A DNA stretch of 64,000 nucleotides from Bradyrhizobium cytisi (GCF_008123515.1 NZ_VSSR01000012.1:1-64000); one strand, 5' to 3'; numbered from the stretch's first letter, positions 41,563 through 52,038 are shown. The notes: a model not told the origin generated them from the sequence alone. Numbers and translations are program-made.

Positions 41563-41868
41563 CAGGGCTCGCCTTGAGTTTGTAGTGCCTGGGTTTGAAG
41601 CAAATGGCCGTCTCGCACGCGAACGCCGCCGGCGACACGGGACCCGGAACCGTCTGGGCCGGACAATGCCGCTTTTGGCGCTTCACCGCAAGGATTCGGG
41701 CCGGGCGATCCCTTCCGCACGCCCCAAATCGGCCAAGTGACGGTCAAGAGCGCCCCAAGACGCTGTCACTATGGCCTTATCGTGGCCGGGGGCACCCGTG
41801 GTGCTCCCGTTCTCACGCGAACGTGCGTTACATCACCCTTCGGACCTATTTGGTCGCCTGGCGCACCG
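41563..41868. other. Intergenic region between ETF-QO and the TPR gene
   Basis: About 306 bp with no supported gene. It carries the promoter and leader of the TPR gene and the 3' end region of the ETF-QO transcript. A hairpin GGGGGCACC-CGT-GGTGCTCCC near 41789-41809 is the only clear secondary structure I can see; without a U tract it is a weak terminator candidate. Confidence 0.4.
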
Positions 41869-43530
41869 TTACATCGCCTCGTAGTTCGGACCGCCGCCTC
41901 CCTCCGGAGGAACCCAGGTGATGTTGCCGTTGGGGTCCTTCACGTCGCAGGTTTTGCAGTGGACGCAGTTCTGGGCGTTGATCTGGAAGCGCGGGCCCGA
42001 ACCTTCCTCGATCCACTCATAGACGCCGGCCGGGCAATAGCGATTCGACGGACCGGCGAACACGTCGTGCTCGGAAGTCTTCTGCAGGTTCATGTCGGCC
42101 ACCAGGAGGTGGACCGGCTGATCCTCCTCGTGATTGGTGTTGGACAGGAACACCGAGGACAGCTTGTCGAAGGAGATCTTGCCGTCCGGCTTCGGATAGT
42201 TCTTCGGCGCGTGTTGCTTGGCCGGATCGAGCGTCGCGCGATCGGGCTTGGCATGGGACTGCGTGCCGAACAGCGAGGTGCCGAACAGCGTGTTGAACCA
42301 CATGTCGAAGCCGCCGAGCGCGACGCCAAGCACGGTGCCGAACTTCGACCACAGTGGCTTGACGTTGCGGACCAGGAACAGATCCTTTCCGACCGACGAG
42401 GACCGCCACGCGTTCTCGTAGTCGACGATCTCGTCGTTGGCGCGATCGGCCGCGAGCGCGGCTGCAACATGCTCAGCGGCAAGCATGCCGGTGCCCATCG
42501 CATTGTGCACGCCCTTGATGCGCGGCACGTTGACGAAGCCGGCCGCACAGCCGACCAGCGCGCCGCCGGGGAAAGTCAGCTTTGGCACCGACTGGTAGCC
42601 GCCTTCGGTGATGGCACGCGCACCATAGGCAAGGCGCTTGGCACCTTCGAAGGTGCCGCGGATCGACGGATGAGTCTTGAAGCGCTGGAACTCGTCGAAC
42701 GGCGATAGATACGGATCGTCGTAGTTCAGATGCACGACGAAGCCGACCGCGACGAGATTATCGTCGTAGTGATAGAGGAACGACCCACCGCCGGTCTTGA
42801 GGTCGAGTGGCCAGCCGAACGAATGCTGGATCATGCCCTTCTGGTGCTTGGCGGGATCGATCTGCCAGACCTCCTTGAGGCCGATGCCGAACTTCGCCGG
42901 CTCGCTGTTGGAATCGAGCGCGAATTTTGCGATCAGCTGCTTGGTCAGGCTGCCGCGCGCGCCTTCGGCGAACAGCGTGTACTTGCCGAGCAACTCCATG
43001 CCGCGGGTGAAGGAGTCTTTCGGCTTGCCGTCGCGGCCGATGCCCATGTCGCCAGTGGCGATGCCCCTCACCGCGCCCTGCTCGTCATAGAGCACTTCGG
43101 CGGCGGCAAAGCCCGGGTAGATCTCGACGCCGAGCGCCTCGGCCTTGCGCGCCAGCCAGCGGCAGACATTGCCGAGCGAGCCGATATAGCAGTGATGGTT
43201 GTCCATCAGCGGCGGCATCATGAAGTTCGGCAGCTTGATCGCGCCTCCGGCCGTCATCCAGTAGAAGCGGTCGTCCTTCACCTGGGTCTTCAGCGGGCAG
43301 TCGGAATCCTCGCGCCAGTCCGGGGTCAGCTTGTCGAGCCCGGCCGGATCGATCACGGCGCCGGAGAGAATGTGCGCACCGACCTCGGAGCCCTTCTCCA
43401 CCACGACGACGTTGAGATCGGCATTGATCTGCTTCAGCCGGATCGCCGCAGCCAGGCCCGAGGGGCCGGCGCCGACGATGACGACGTCGAATTCCATGGA
43501 TTCCCGCGGGGGAAGTTCTTCGGTGCTCAT
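41869..43530 (-). CDS. Electron transfer flavoprotein-ubiquinone oxidoreductase
   Basis: Membrane-linked flavo-iron-sulfur enzyme that moves electrons from ETF to ubiquinone in fatty-acid and amino-acid catabolism; 553 aa, family length. FAD motif DVVIVGAGPSGLAAAIRLKQ at the start, FAD/quinone blocks HPSIRGTFEGAKRLAYGARA and LTFPGGALVGCAAGFVNVP, and the [4Fe-4S] ligands in CPAGVYEW and NCVHCKTCDVKDP near the C-terminus. The N-terminal start is MSTEELPPRESMEFD. It is divergent from the UDG gene. etfAB are not in the window. Confidence 0.96.
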   Translation of the reverse strand: MSTEELPPRESMEFDVVIVGAGPSGLAAAIRLKQINADLNVVVVEKGSEVGAHILSGAVIDPAGLDKLTPDWREDSDCPLKTQVKDDRFYWMTAGGAIKLPNFMMPPLMDNHHCYIGSLGNVCRWLARKAEALGVEIYPGFAAAEVLYDEQGAVRGIATGDMGIGRDGKPKDSFTRGMELLGKYTLFAEGARGSLTKQLIAKFALDSNSEPAKFGIGLKEVWQIDPAKHQKGMIQHSFGWPLDLKTGGGSFLYHYDDNLVAVGFVVHLNYDDPYLSPFDEFQRFKTHPSIRGTFEGAKRLAYGARAITEGGYQSVPKLTFPGGALVGCAAGFVNVPRIKGVHNAMGTGMLAAEHVAAALAADRANDEIVDYENAWRSSSVGKDLFLVRNVKPLWSKFGTVLGVALGGFDMWFNTLFGTSLFGTQSHAKPDRATLDPAKQHAPKNYPKPDGKISFDKLSSVFLSNTNHEEDQPVHLLVADMNLQKTSEHDVFAGPSNRYCPAGVYEWIEEGSGPRFQINAQNCVHCKTCDVKDPNGNITWVPPEGGGGPNYEAM

Positions 43531-43639
43531 CTGATCTCAGCCCTTGAGACGGTTCCTCGTCATTTGCGCTCCCTTGTTTCCGATTTTTCCGGGTAGGACA
43601 ACCACGGAAATGCGTTCCGTTGGGATGCAAGGCGCCTTA

Positions 43640-43685
43640 AGATGAACTAATAGTCTGACTTTAGATGAACTAATAGTCTGACTTT
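43640..43685. repeat. Exact 23-bp tandem duplication before the UDG gene
   Basis: The 23-bp unit (AGATGAACTAATAGTCTGAC plus TTT) occurs twice head to tail at 43640-43662 and 43663-43685, then four bases later the UDG start codon. Both copies contain TAATAG, similar to a -10 box. Perfect identity suggests a recent slippage event. Confidence 0.95.
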
Positions 43686-43689
43686 CCAA

Positions 43690-44496
43690 ATGATCCCCGA
43701 GCCCGCACCTACCGTCCGAGAGCTTCTCGCCTTCTATCTGGAGGCCGGTGTCGATTGTGCGCTCGCCGAGGAACCGGTCGACCGCCTGGCGGAATTGGAC
43801 GCCCCGCCGCCGGCCCCGCGCGCGGTGCCGGTCGAAGCACCGCGGCCTGTCGCCGCGCCTGCGGTGATGCGCGGCGAGGCCGCACTGGCGCCCGACGTCG
43901 CTATCGCCTCGGCCCGCGAGGCCGCGCGCACTGCGCCAACACTCGAGGCGCTGCGAGAGCTCATGCAAAACTTCGAGGGCTGCGCGCTCAAGCACACTGC
44001 GACGCGGCTGGTGTTCGCCGACGGCAATCCGCAGGCGCGCATCATGTTCGTCGGCGAGGCGCCGGGCCGCGACGAGGATATCGAGGGACTTCCGTTTGTG
44101 GGACGCAGCGGCAAGCTGCTCGACCTCATGATCGGCGCGATCGGGCTCAACCGCACCACGGCCTACATCACCAACGTCATTCCCTGGCGGCCACCCGGCA
44201 ACCGTACGCCGACGCCGCAGGAGACGCAGATCTGCCTGCCCTTCATCCAGCGTCATATCGAGCTGGTGAACCCAGATGTGCTGGTGACGCTCGGCAATCC
44301 CTCGACGCAGACGCTGCTCTCGACCCGCGAGGGCATCATGCGGACGCGCGGCCGCTGGTTCGACTACGACACGGGTAGCCGCACCATCCGCGCGCTGCCG
44401 ACCTTTCACCCGGCCTACCTCTTGCGCTCGCCGTCCTACAAGCGGCTTGCCTGGCAGGATCTGCGCGCGATCGCGAAGTTGCTGGCGGGCGCGTGA
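43690..44496 (+). CDS. Uracil-DNA glycosylase, family 4-like, with atypical cysteines
   Basis: DNA repair glycosylase of 268 aa. The first motif [20 protein letters not shown] (about 120-139) and the second [13 protein letters not shown] (about 236-248) are clear. Canonical family 4 enzymes ligate [4Fe-4S] by four cysteines. Here only Cys98 (GCALKH) and Cys182 (ICLPF) remain in place; the first is Phe95 and the third is Trp166 ([10 protein letters not shown]). So the cluster is probably absent. From memory, a distinct UDG class lacking the cluster was reported from B. diazoefficiens; this may be its counterpart. N-terminal residues 38-60 are a Pro/Ala linker. Divergent from the ETF-QO gene. 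Confidence 0.88.
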   Translation: MIPEPAPTVRELLAFYLEAGVDCALAEEPVDRLAELDAPPPAPRAVPVEAPRPVAAPAVMRGEAALAPDVAIASAREAARTAPTLEALRELMQNFEGCALKHTATRLVFADGNPQARIMFVGEAPGRDEDIEGLPFVGRSGKLLDLMIGAIGLNRTTAYITNVIPWRPPGNRTPTPQETQICLPFIQRHIELVNPDVLVTLGNPSTQTLLSTREGIMRTRGRWFDYDTGSRTIRALPTFHPAYLLRSPSYKRLAWQDLRAIAKLLAGA

Positions 44497-44532
44497 GGGA
44501 CGGGACACTCCCTCCCCGTCATTGCGAGAGCC

Positions 44533-46041
44533 TTACGTCCCCTTCGGCCGCACGATGGCCCAGCCGATCCGCAGCAACTGCTGGCGGCCGGTCACCAGCC
44601 ATTCGAAGGCGCGTGGCACTTCCGGCACGATGCCGGGAAAGCGCGCGAGGATTTCGGGCGGCGGAGTGCCGGCAGTATCTGAGGCGCGCCAGACCACGAC
44701 GCCGCCGGTCTCGCTGAATTTTGCCTGTGACATCCAGGGCGTACGCACGGGCGCGCCTTCGATGAACAGATGCGGCCGGCCGGAGTGCATCGCAATCAAG
44801 CTCGCAAGCTCGGTTTCACCTGCGACCGCGCGCAGGCGATGGTTGGTGCGGCGGGCAAAGCTGTCGTCGAAGAAGTCCGAGATCGCGCGCGCCGGCATCG
44901 ATGTCGCGATCTCACCGGTGCCGCTCCAGGGCAGGAACAGCACGGCCAGCACGACGCCGGCCGCGGGCGCCACGATGGCCGCTATCCACACCGTGCGCAG
45001 CATCCGGGCGCGGCGCATCGCAATGAGATCGCCGGCCACGACGACCATGGCGAGGCCCGACACAACCAGCACCACGCCGGCACCGCCGACGACAGCATCG
45101 AGCCCGAACAGGCCGGAGATCAGGACCGCACCGAGCGCGGGCGCCAGCGTGAAGAAATGGACGAAGTTGCGCGCGAGCGGCTCGACGGGCGGCCGGTAGA
45201 TGATCGGCACCTCCTCGGTCTTGCCGGCGAACAGGGGTGAGTTGAGGAAGGTCAGCACAGGGATCGCCGCTGCGCCGAGCACGAGCCCGCCGAGCAGCCA
45301 GACGGCGTGGATCGCGCGGGCGCCGAGGTCGGCAATTTGCGGCAGGGCCGGCAGCACAAGGGTCTCGGCGCGCATCAGCCAGACCGCATAGGGCAGCGCC
45401 AGCACGGCGACGACGACGAGCGCGAACAGCGGATCGAGCGCGCGCAATGTCCGGCGGCCTGCGGCGGTCGACAGCGCGAAGACGACGAGCAATGCGAGCA
45501 GGAAGATCGCGGCCGGCGTGGTCAGGAGCAGCAGGCCGGCCTCGATCGACCAGGCGAACCAGGCATTGCCGCGGCGCTGGCCGATGATCTGCCAGGAATG
45601 CAGCAGCAACAGCGCCCAGATCGGCCGCGCGAGAACCAGGGGACCGAAGTCGAGCGCGGACGAGGAGAAAGCCAGCACCGTCATGGTCAGGAGCACAGCG
45701 AGCACCGCCTGCTGCGTGCCGACCACGGCGCGCGCCAGATGATAGAGCGTGATGAAGGTCGCGATCTCGCAGAGCTCGGCCAGGACGTAAACGCCGAACA
45801 TATGTCCGCCGACGGCGCGATAGGCGATATCGGCGAGCCAGACCGACAGCGGCGGGCCGAGATCAGTGCCGACCTGGTACTCGCGACCGAAGGCCAGCAG
45901 GGTCGCGAGGCTGCCGGGCGGAGTGCGATAGAACAAGAGCGCCACCAGCAGCCACATCGCGGCCTGCAACAGCACGGCGATCCAGACGATCAGCCGCGGC
46001 CGGGCGCGAATGAGCTCGATGACCAGGGAGGTAAACCGCAT
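44533..46041 (-). CDS. GT39-like membrane glycosyltransferase
   Basis: Integral membrane protein of about 502 aa with ten or more predicted helices. It shows FRTPPG-like FYRTPPGSLATLL and GTDLGPPLSVWLADIAYRAV near the first loop, the Asp-containing loop of ArnT/PMT-type (GT39) transferases that use polyprenyl-linked sugar donors. The C-terminal 130 residues are a soluble domain. The start ATG 46041 is MRFTSLVIELIRARPRLIVW; a TTG 24 bases upstream is also open. Substrate and acceptor are unknown, possibly a lipid A or cell-envelope component. Confidence 0.75.
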   Translation of the reverse strand: MRFTSLVIELIRARPRLIVWIAVLLQAAMWLLVALLFYRTPPGSLATLLAFGREYQVGTDLGPPLSVWLADIAYRAVGGHMFGVYVLAELCEIATFITLYHLARAVVGTQQAVLAVLLTMTVLAFSSSALDFGPLVLARPIWALLLLHSWQIIGQRRGNAWFAWSIEAGLLLLTTPAAIFLLALLVVFALSTAAGRRTLRALDPLFALVVVAVLALPYAVWLMRAETLVLPALPQIADLGARAIHAVWLLGGLVLGAAAIPVLTFLNSPLFAGKTEEVPIIYRPPVEPLARNFVHFFTLAPALGAVLISGLFGLDAVVGGAGVVLVVSGLAMVVVAGDLIAMRRARMLRTVWIAAIVAPAAGVVLAVLFLPWSGTGEIATSMPARAISDFFDDSFARRTNHRLRAVAGETELASLIAMHSGRPHLFIEGAPVRTPWMSQAKFSETGGVVVWRASDTAGTPPPEILARFPGIVPEVPRAFEWLVTGRQQLLRIGWAIVRPKGT

Positions 46042-46140
46042 GCAACGCCCGCAAGATGCAGCCAACCCGTCCAGCCGGCCCTATTCGCTCACGCCTGTTT
46101 TGATAAAGGGCGCTGCGCGTCGTGGCAACGACAGTCTACG

Positions 46141-46926
46141 CTAGAGGCCTGCCGAAGCATCGATTTCAACTGTGGTCTCAACCTGCACCTCGACCTCGGT
46201 GACCGCAAACAGATCCCGCACCGGCTCGACGGTCCAGGGCATGTGCTTGGCGCGGGCGGCGGCGACCGGGGCGAAGAAGCTGCGGTGGTGCGCGGTGGGG
46301 CCGAGACGGTCGAGCGCGTCGAGATGCTCGGGGACGGCGTAGCCCTTGTGCTGCTCGAAACCGTAGCCCGGGCAGTCCTGCGCCAGCGCGCACATCAGCC
46401 GGTCGCGCGTCACCTTGGCGACGATCGAGGCGGCCGCAATCGACAGCACGATGCCGTCGCCGCCGATCACGGCCTCGCAGTCGCATGCAGTATCGAGCCG
46501 GTCGCGGCCGTCGACGAAGACGTGCTTCGGCGTCTCCGGCAGCGCGATCACCGCGCGCTTCAACGCCCAGAGCGAGGCGCGCAGGATGTTGTCGCGGTCG
46601 ATGCGGAAGCGCGAGGCGACCGCGACCGAGACCTGGGCGGTGGCACAGATCTTGTCGAAAAGCTTCTCGCGCTCCTCCGCCGTCAGCCGCTTGGAATCGT
46701 CGATGCCGCGCGGAATGCGGTCGGGGTCGAGAATCACCGCAGCCGCCACCACGGGGCCGGCGAGCGGCCCGCGACCGGCCTCGTCGCAGCCAGCCACCGG
46801 CCAGATGCCGCGCTTGATCAGCGCGCGCTCACGACGGAAGCTCGCTTTCGCTGGCGCGGCATTCCTGGCAGCGTCGTTCTTTGACGCCTCTTTGGCTGGT
46901 GTCTTGGTGGACTTGTCCCGAATCAT
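46141..46926 (-). CDS. rnhB: Ribonuclease HII
   Basis: Endoribonuclease removing RNA from RNA-DNA hybrids, including misincorporated ribonucleotides; 261 aa. The catalytic block is [20 protein letters not shown] (Asp-Glu pair), then [18 protein letters not shown] and the C-terminal [16 protein letters not shown]. The N-terminus has a 40-residue Lys/Ala-rich extension ([20 protein letters not shown]), longer than in enterobacteria. The start ATG 46926 was chosen because upstream frame sequence to 47262 has no family match. The C-terminal tail is acidic and non-conserved. Confidence 0.93.
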   Translation of the reverse strand: MIRDKSTKTPAKEASKNDAARNAAPAKASFRRERALIKRGIWPVAGCDEAGRGPLAGPVVAAAVILDPDRIPRGIDDSKRLTAEEREKLFDKICATAQVSVAVASRFRIDRDNILRASLWALKRAVIALPETPKHVFVDGRDRLDTACDCEAVIGGDGIVLSIAAASIVAKVTRDRLMCALAQDCPGYGFEQHKGYAVPEHLDALDRLGPTAHHRSFFAPVAAARAKHMPWTVEPVRDLFAVTEVEVQVETTVEIDASAGL

Positions 46927-47012
46927 GGCCGGGATCGTGCGCAAGCGATCCGGCCTGCGCAACAGGGAACCCCAACAATTCCCGTTATTCAGACAGGTTG
47001 TTGCTCCGCGCC

Positions 47013-48176
47013 TCAGAACAGGCTGAGCTGCTCGCCGTTCTGCTTTGGCCGGGCAAAATGATCCGTGGTCAGTTTCGCGCGGCGCTTGTTCAGCCCGAGC
47101 CGGTCGCAGGCGATCTCGAAGCGACGGCCGATGGTCCAGGCCATCGGGCCGGTGCCCTTCATCCGCTCGCCCCATTTGGCGTCGTAGTCGCGGCCGCCGC
47201 GCATGTCGCGGATCAGCGTGAAGACGTGGCGATAGCGGTCCGGATAGTTCGCCATCAGCCATTCGCGGAAGAGATCGCGGACCTCGAGCGGCAGCCGCAG
47301 CAGCACGTAGGAGGCTTCCTTGACGCCGGCGTGCGCCGCGGCATCGAGAATGCGCTCGATCTCGGAATCGTTGAGCGCGGGGATCACGGGCGCGACCATC
47401 ACCGTGGTCGGAATGCCGGCGTCCGAGAGCTGCTTCAGCGCCTCAAGCCGCTTCGGCGGCGTCGAGGCGCGCGGCTCCATGGTGCGCGCGAGTTTTGGGT
47501 CGAGCGAGGTCACCGATATCGCGACCTTGGCGAGGTTGCGCTTGGCCATGCGGGCGAGAATGTCGATGTCGCGCACCACCAGCGCCGACTTGGTGACGAT
47601 GCCGACGGGATGGCCGGCGCGCTCCAGCACCTCCAGAATGCCGCGCATGATTTTGCGCTCGCGCTCGATCGGCTGATAGGGATCGGTGTTGGTGCCGATC
47701 GCGATCATCCGCGGCTCGTAGCCGGCGGCCGCGAGCTCCTTCTCGAGCAGCGCCGGCGCCTCGGGCTTCACGAACAGCTTTGACTCGAAGTCGAGGCCCG
47801 GCGACAGGCCGAGATAGGCATGCGTCGGCCGCGCGAAGCAATAGACGCAGCCATGCTCGCAGCCGCGGTAGGGATTGATCGACCGATCGAAGCCGATGTC
47901 GGGGGAATCGTTGCGGGTAATCACCTTGCGCGAGGTGTCGACACCGACCGTGGTCTTGAACGGCGGCAGCTCTTCCAGGCTCTGCCAGCCGTCGTCGAAG
48001 GCGACGCGTGCCTCGGCCTCGTAGCGGCCGCTGGCGTTGGATTGCGCGCCCCGCCCTCGCTTGCGCGCACGGTCGATGGCGACGCCAAGCTCGGGGAAAT
48101 CAGAAGGCGCACCCGCCGGCTCGGAGGGCGCCGTGACCGGCGGGTGCTTGAGAGCAGAAGAAGAAGCTGGACTCAT
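47013..48176 (-). CDS. PA0069 family radical SAM protein
   Basis: Radical SAM enzyme of 387 aa, SplB-related. The cluster-binding CxxxCxxC is visible as [20 protein letters not shown], following [46 protein letters not shown] and [20 protein letters not shown] match the family, whose members act on nucleic acids or photoproducts only by hypothesis. Start ATG 48176 ([17 protein letters not shown]); the frame is open seven codons further. Substrate unknown. It stands 86 bp from the rnhB start, same strand. Confidence 0.88.
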   Translation of the reverse strand: MSPASSSALKHPPVTAPSEPAGAPSDFPELGVAIDRARKRGRGAQSNASGRYEAEARVAFDDGWQSLEELPPFKTTVGVDTSRKVITRNDSPDIGFDRSINPYRGCEHGCVYCFARPTHAYLGLSPGLDFESKLFVKPEAPALLEKELAAAGYEPRMIAIGTNTDPYQPIERERKIMRGILEVLERAGHPVGIVTKSALVVRDIDILARMAKRNLAKVAISVTSLDPKLARTMEPRASTPPKRLEALKQLSDAGIPTTVMVAPVIPALNDSEIERILDAAAHAGVKEASYVLLRLPLEVRDLFREWLMANYPDRYRHVFTLIRDMRGGRDYDAKWGERMKGTGPMAWTIGRRFEIACDRLGLNKRRAKLTTDHFARPKQNGEQLSLF

Positions 48177-48218
48177 GAAGCCAAGATAGCACGCCACAGG
48201 AACAAATCAAGAACACAA

Positions 48219-48359
48219 ATGAAAAACGCGAAAACAACCCCATGCACAGTAGAGCTGCCCAAACCTCGCGCGCTGACTGTTGGCCTCACGCAACAACGCG
48301 TGACCTCGATCCCGCTTGATGCGGCTGAAGGATCGATCTTGCCGGAACTCGGTTGGTGA
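48219..48359 (+). CDS. Possible 46-aa small protein
   Basis: Open frame MKNAKTTPCTVELPKPRALT, then VGLTQQRVTSIPLDAAEGSI, ending LPELGW. No hydrophobic helix and only a weak, distant AGGA upstream. It lies between the radical SAM and phosphoketolase starts and ends 27 bp before the phosphoketolase ATG. The codon use is ordinary, but I cannot say it is translated. Confidence 0.3.
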   Translation: MKNAKTTPCTVELPKPRALTVGLTQQRVTSIPLDAAEGSILPELGW

Positions 48360-48386
48360 CGGTCCCGGGTGAAAGTCGGCAGGAAC

Positions 48387-50774
48387 ATGACAAATCAACG
48401 ACAATCGGCCGCGGCGAGCAGCGACCTCGATCTCCTCGATCGCTACTGGCGCGCCGCGAACTACCTCTCGGTCGGGCAGATTTATCTCCTCGACAATCCG
48501 CTCCTTCGCGAGCCGTTGCGGCCCGAGCACATCAAGCCGCGCCTGCTCGGCCATTGGGGCACGACGCCGGGGCTGAACTTCATCTACGCCCACCTCAACC
48601 GCGTCATCCGCGCGCAGGACCTCGATATGATCTATGTCTGCGGTCCCGGTCATGGCGGCCCGGGCATGGTCGCCAACACCTATCTGGAAGGCAGCTACAG
48701 CGAGATCTATCCAGACATCCCGCGCGATGCGGACGGATTGCGAAAACTTTTCAGGCAGTTCTCCTTCCCCGGCGGCATTCCGAGCCACGCCGCGCCGGAA
48801 ACGCCGGGCTCGATCCACGAAGGTGGCGAGCTCGGTTATGCGCTGGTGCACGCCTATGGCGCGGCATTCGACAATCCCGACCTCATCGTCGCCTGCGTCG
48901 TCGGCGACGGCGAAGCCGAGACCGGCCCGCTTGCCACGTCCTGGCACTCCAACAAGTTCCTGAATCCCGCCCACGACGGCGCGGTGCTGCCGATCCTGCA
49001 TCTCAACGGCTACAAGATCGCCAATCCGACCGTGCTCGGCCGCATGCCTGACAGCGAGATCCGCGATCTTTTCCGCGGATTCGGCCACGAGCCGCTGTTC
49101 GTCGAGGGCAACGATCCCAAATTGATGCACCGGGCCATGGCGGACGCGCTCGACGTCGCGCTCGCCAGCATCCGTTCTATCCAGCAGCACGCGCGCGATG
49201 GGCGCACAAGCGTCGAACGGCCGCGCTGGCCGATGATCGTGCTGCGCAGCCCGAAGGGCTGGACAGGCCCGAAGGAGGTCGACGGCAAGAAGGTCGAAGG
49301 ATTTTGGCGTGCGCATCAGGTGCCCGTTGCTAGCTGTCGCGAGAACCCTGCGCATTTGAAGATTCTCGATGACTGGATGCGCAGCTACCAGCCGGAAAAG
49401 CTGTTCGACGCCAGCGGCGCGCTCATTCCCGAGCTTCAGTCGCTGGCGCCCGAAGGTAACAGGCGCATGGGAGCCAATCCGCACGCCAATGGCGGGCTGG
49501 TGAAGAAGGAGCTGAAGCTGCCGGACTTCCGCAGTTTTGGCGTCGACGTGCCGCAGCCCGGCGGCGTCACGGGCGAAGCGACGCGTGAGCTTGGCAAGTT
49601 TTTGCGCGACGTCATCCGCCACAACGCGCAAGAGCGCAACTTCCGCCTCATGGGTCCGGACGAGACCGCATCAAACCGTCTCGATGCCGTATTCGACGCC
49701 ACCGAACGGGTCTGGATGGAGCCGGTCGAATCCTACGACGTGCATCTCGCGCAGGACGGCCGCGTGATGGAGGTGCTGAGCGAGCATCTCTGCCAAGGCT
49801 GGCTCGAGGGCTACCTGCTCACCGGACGCCACGGCTTCTTCTCCTGCTACGAGGCCTTCATCCACATCGTGGATTCCATGTTCAACCAGCACGCCAAATG
49901 GCTGAAGGTGACGCGACATCTGCCGTGGCGGCGTCCGATCGCCTCGCTCAATTATCTTCTGACCTCGCATGTCTGGCGGCAGGACCATAACGGCTTCAGC
50001 CATCAGGATCCCGGCTTCGTCGACCTCGTCGCCAACAAGAAGGCCGACATCGTCCGCATCTATTTCCCGCCGGACGCCAACACCCTGCTGTGGATCGCCG
50101 ACCACTGCCTGCGCACTTACAATCGCATCAACGTGATTGTCGCCGGCAAGCAGCCGGCGCCGCAATGGCTCTCGATGCAGGATGCCGCTAACCATTGCGA
50201 CGCCGGCATTGGCATCTGGACGTGGGCCGGCAACGAGGACGCGGTTGGCGAGCCCGATGTGGTGATGGCCTGCGCCGGTGACGTGCCGACCTTGGAGACG
50301 CTCGCGGCCGTCGATCTCCTGCGCAAGGCGCTGCCGGACATCAAGATCCGTGTCGTCAACGTCGTCGACCTGATGACGCTGCAACCGAAAGAGCAGCATC
50401 CGCATGGCCTGTCCGATCGCGACTTCGACAGCCTGTTCACGCACGACAAGCCTGTCATCTTCGCCTATCACGGCTATCCTTATCTGATCCACCGGCTGAC
50501 CTATAACCGCACCAACCATGACGGCTTACATGTGCGCGGCTTTGCCGAGGAAGGCACCACGACGACGCCGTTCGACATGGTCGTGCTCAACGGGCTCGAC
50601 CGCTACCACCTCGCGATCGAGGCGATCGAGCGTGTGCCGGGACTTGCGACCAAGGCTGCGCAGGTGAAGCAACAGTTCCGCGACAAGTTGATCGAGCATT
50701 CGCGTTACGTGCGCGAGCACGGCGAGGACATGCCGGAGATCCGCGATTGGGTCTGGCCGGGCAAGTCGGGCTGA
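48387..50774 (+). CDS. xfp: Xylulose-5-phosphate/fructose-6-phosphate phosphoketolase
   Basis: Thiamine-diphosphate enzyme of 795 aa that splits xylulose 5-phosphate (or fructose 6-phosphate) with phosphate to acetyl-phosphate and glyceraldehyde 3-phosphate (or erythrose 4-phosphate). Family signature [20 protein letters not shown] and the ThDP/Mg motif [20 protein letters not shown] are seen, plus [20 protein letters not shown]. Start [18 protein letters not shown] at 48387 matches family N-termini; a GTG six codons upstream is open. ackA follows after 4 bp and uses the acetyl-phosphate product, so the pair forms a phosphoketolase bypass of glycolysis. Confidence 0.97.
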   Translation: MTNQRQSAAASSDLDLLDRYWRAANYLSVGQIYLLDNPLLREPLRPEHIKPRLLGHWGTTPGLNFIYAHLNRVIRAQDLDMIYVCGPGHGGPGMVANTYLEGSYSEIYPDIPRDADGLRKLFRQFSFPGGIPSHAAPETPGSIHEGGELGYALVHAYGAAFDNPDLIVACVVGDGEAETGPLATSWHSNKFLNPAHDGAVLPILHLNGYKIANPTVLGRMPDSEIRDLFRGFGHEPLFVEGNDPKLMHRAMADALDVALASIRSIQQHARDGRTSVERPRWPMIVLRSPKGWTGPKEVDGKKVEGFWRAHQVPVASCRENPAHLKILDDWMRSYQPEKLFDASGALIPELQSLAPEGNRRMGANPHANGGLVKKELKLPDFRSFGVDVPQPGGVTGEATRELGKFLRDVIRHNAQERNFRLMGPDETASNRLDAVFDATERVWMEPVESYDVHLAQDGRVMEVLSEHLCQGWLEGYLLTGRHGFFSCYEAFIHIVDSMFNQHAKWLKVTRHLPWRRPIASLNYLLTSHVWRQDHNGFSHQDPGFVDLVANKKADIVRIYFPPDANTLLWIADHCLRTYNRINVIVAGKQPAPQWLSMQDAANHCDAGIGIWTWAGNEDAVGEPDVVMACAGDVPTLETLAAVDLLRKALPDIKIRVVNVVDLMTLQPKEQHPHGLSDRDFDSLFTHDKPVIFAYHGYPYLIHRLTYNRTNHDGLHVRGFAEEGTTTTPFDMVVLNGLDRYHLAIEAIERVPGLATKAAQVKQQFRDKLIEHSRYVREHGEDMPEIRDWVWPGKSG

Positions 50775-50778
50775 CATC

Positions 50779-51975
50779 ATGGCGGCCTCCAACGCGGTCC
50801 TCGTCCTCAACGCAGGCTCGTCGAGCATCAAGTTCGGCCTGTTCGAGATCTCGGGCAGCGAACCAGCCCTGCTCTGCAAGGGCCTGCTCGACGAGCACGA
50901 GGCCAAGCCCAGGCTTGTGGCAAAGAGCCCATCGGGCGAGACGCTGTTCGAGACGCAGAGGGAGACGTCGGACGCGGATGGCGGCCATCTGTTCGCCGAT
51001 GTGCTCGGCTTCATCGAGGACCGTTTTGGCCAGGGCCGCCTGCACGCCGTGGGTCACCGGATCGTCCATGGCGGTCCGGATTATTCCGGCCCGATCGCGC
51101 TGACGGACGACGTCTATGCGAAGCTGGAAGCACTCACACCACTAGCGCCGCTGCATCAGCCCCGTTGCCTGGCACCGGTCCGCGCCATCGGGGCGCTCCG
51201 TCCCGCACTGACGCAGATCGCCTGCTTCGACACCGCCTTCCATCACGGCCTGACGCCGCCAGCGAGCCGCTTCGCCATTCCGAGACGCTACGAGGCACAG
51301 GGTCTCCGGCGCTACGGCTTTCACGGTCTCTCATTCGAATATATCGCGGGGCGGCTCGCCGTGATCGCGCCCGAGCTTGCAGCCAGACGCACCGTCATCG
51401 CTCATCTCGGCAATGGCGCGAGCCTCTGCGCCTTGCGCGACGGCCGCAGCGTCGACACCACGATGGGGCTGACGCCGCTCGACGGCCTGGTCATGGGCAC
51501 GCGCTGCGGCACCATCGATCCCGGCGTGCTGCTCTACATGTTGCAGCAGGAAACGATGACGGTCGAGGATTTGCAGCACCTGCTCTATCACGAGTCCGGC
51601 CTGCTCGGCGTTTCCGGCATCTCCGCGGATATGCGGACGCTGCTGACGAGCGGCGAGGCTTCGGCGCGCGAGGCGGTCGATCTCTTCGCCTTCCGTGCGG
51701 CACAGGAGGTGACGGTGATGGCGAACACGCTTGAAGGACTGGAGTGCCTCGTTTTCACCGGCGGCATCGGCGAGCACGCCAAGCAAATCCGCAGCGCCAT
51801 TGGCGAGCGGCTCGCCTGGCTCGGCGTGCGCATCGATGCCGCGGCGAATGATGCCGCGCGCGAGCGCATCAATGCCGACGACAGCGCCGTGGATGTGCTC
51901 GTCATCCCGACCAACGAGGAACTGACGATCGCACGGCACTGCGCCGCGGTGCTGCAGCGGGGCTGCCTCCCTTGA
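50779..51975 (+). CDS. ackA: Acetate kinase
   Basis: Transfers phosphate from acetyl-phosphate to ADP, forming ATP and acetate; 398 aa. ASKHA fold motifs: VLVLNAGSSSIKFGLF at the N-terminus, HRIVHGGPDYSGP, RYGFHGLSFEYIAGRL, AHLGNGASLCALRDGRSVDT and LVFTGGIGEHAKQIRSAIGE. It is the second gene of the xfp-ackA pair, 4 bp downstream, so acetyl-phosphate made by Xfp can be used directly for ATP synthesis. No pta is present nearby. Confidence 0.97.
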   Translation: MAASNAVLVLNAGSSSIKFGLFEISGSEPALLCKGLLDEHEAKPRLVAKSPSGETLFETQRETSDADGGHLFADVLGFIEDRFGQGRLHAVGHRIVHGGPDYSGPIALTDDVYAKLEALTPLAPLHQPRCLAPVRAIGALRPALTQIACFDTAFHHGLTPPASRFAIPRRYEAQGLRRYGFHGLSFEYIAGRLAVIAPELAARRTVIAHLGNGASLCALRDGRSVDTTMGLTPLDGLVMGTRCGTIDPGVLLYMLQQETMTVEDLQHLLYHESGLLGVSGISADMRTLLTSGEASAREAVDLFAFRAAQEVTVMANTLEGLECLVFTGGIGEHAKQIRSAIGERLAWLGVRIDAAANDAARERINADDSAVDVLVIPTNEELTIARHCAAVLQRGCLP

Positions 51976-51997
51976 GAAAGCATGGGAGGTTGTGGCC

Positions 51998-52038
51998 ATC
52001 CTTCGAGACGCCCGCTTGGCGGGCTCCTCAGGATGAGG
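51998..52038. repeat. Palindromic repeat, CATCCTTCGAGACGC family (copy 1)
   Basis: CATCCTTCGAGACGCCCGC mirrored by GGCTCCTCAGGATGAGG, a compact hairpin 23 bp after the ackA stop. Sister copies occur at 52135-52180 and 52480-52523, so three lie within 530 bp. It may act as the ackA terminator. Confidence 0.88.
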
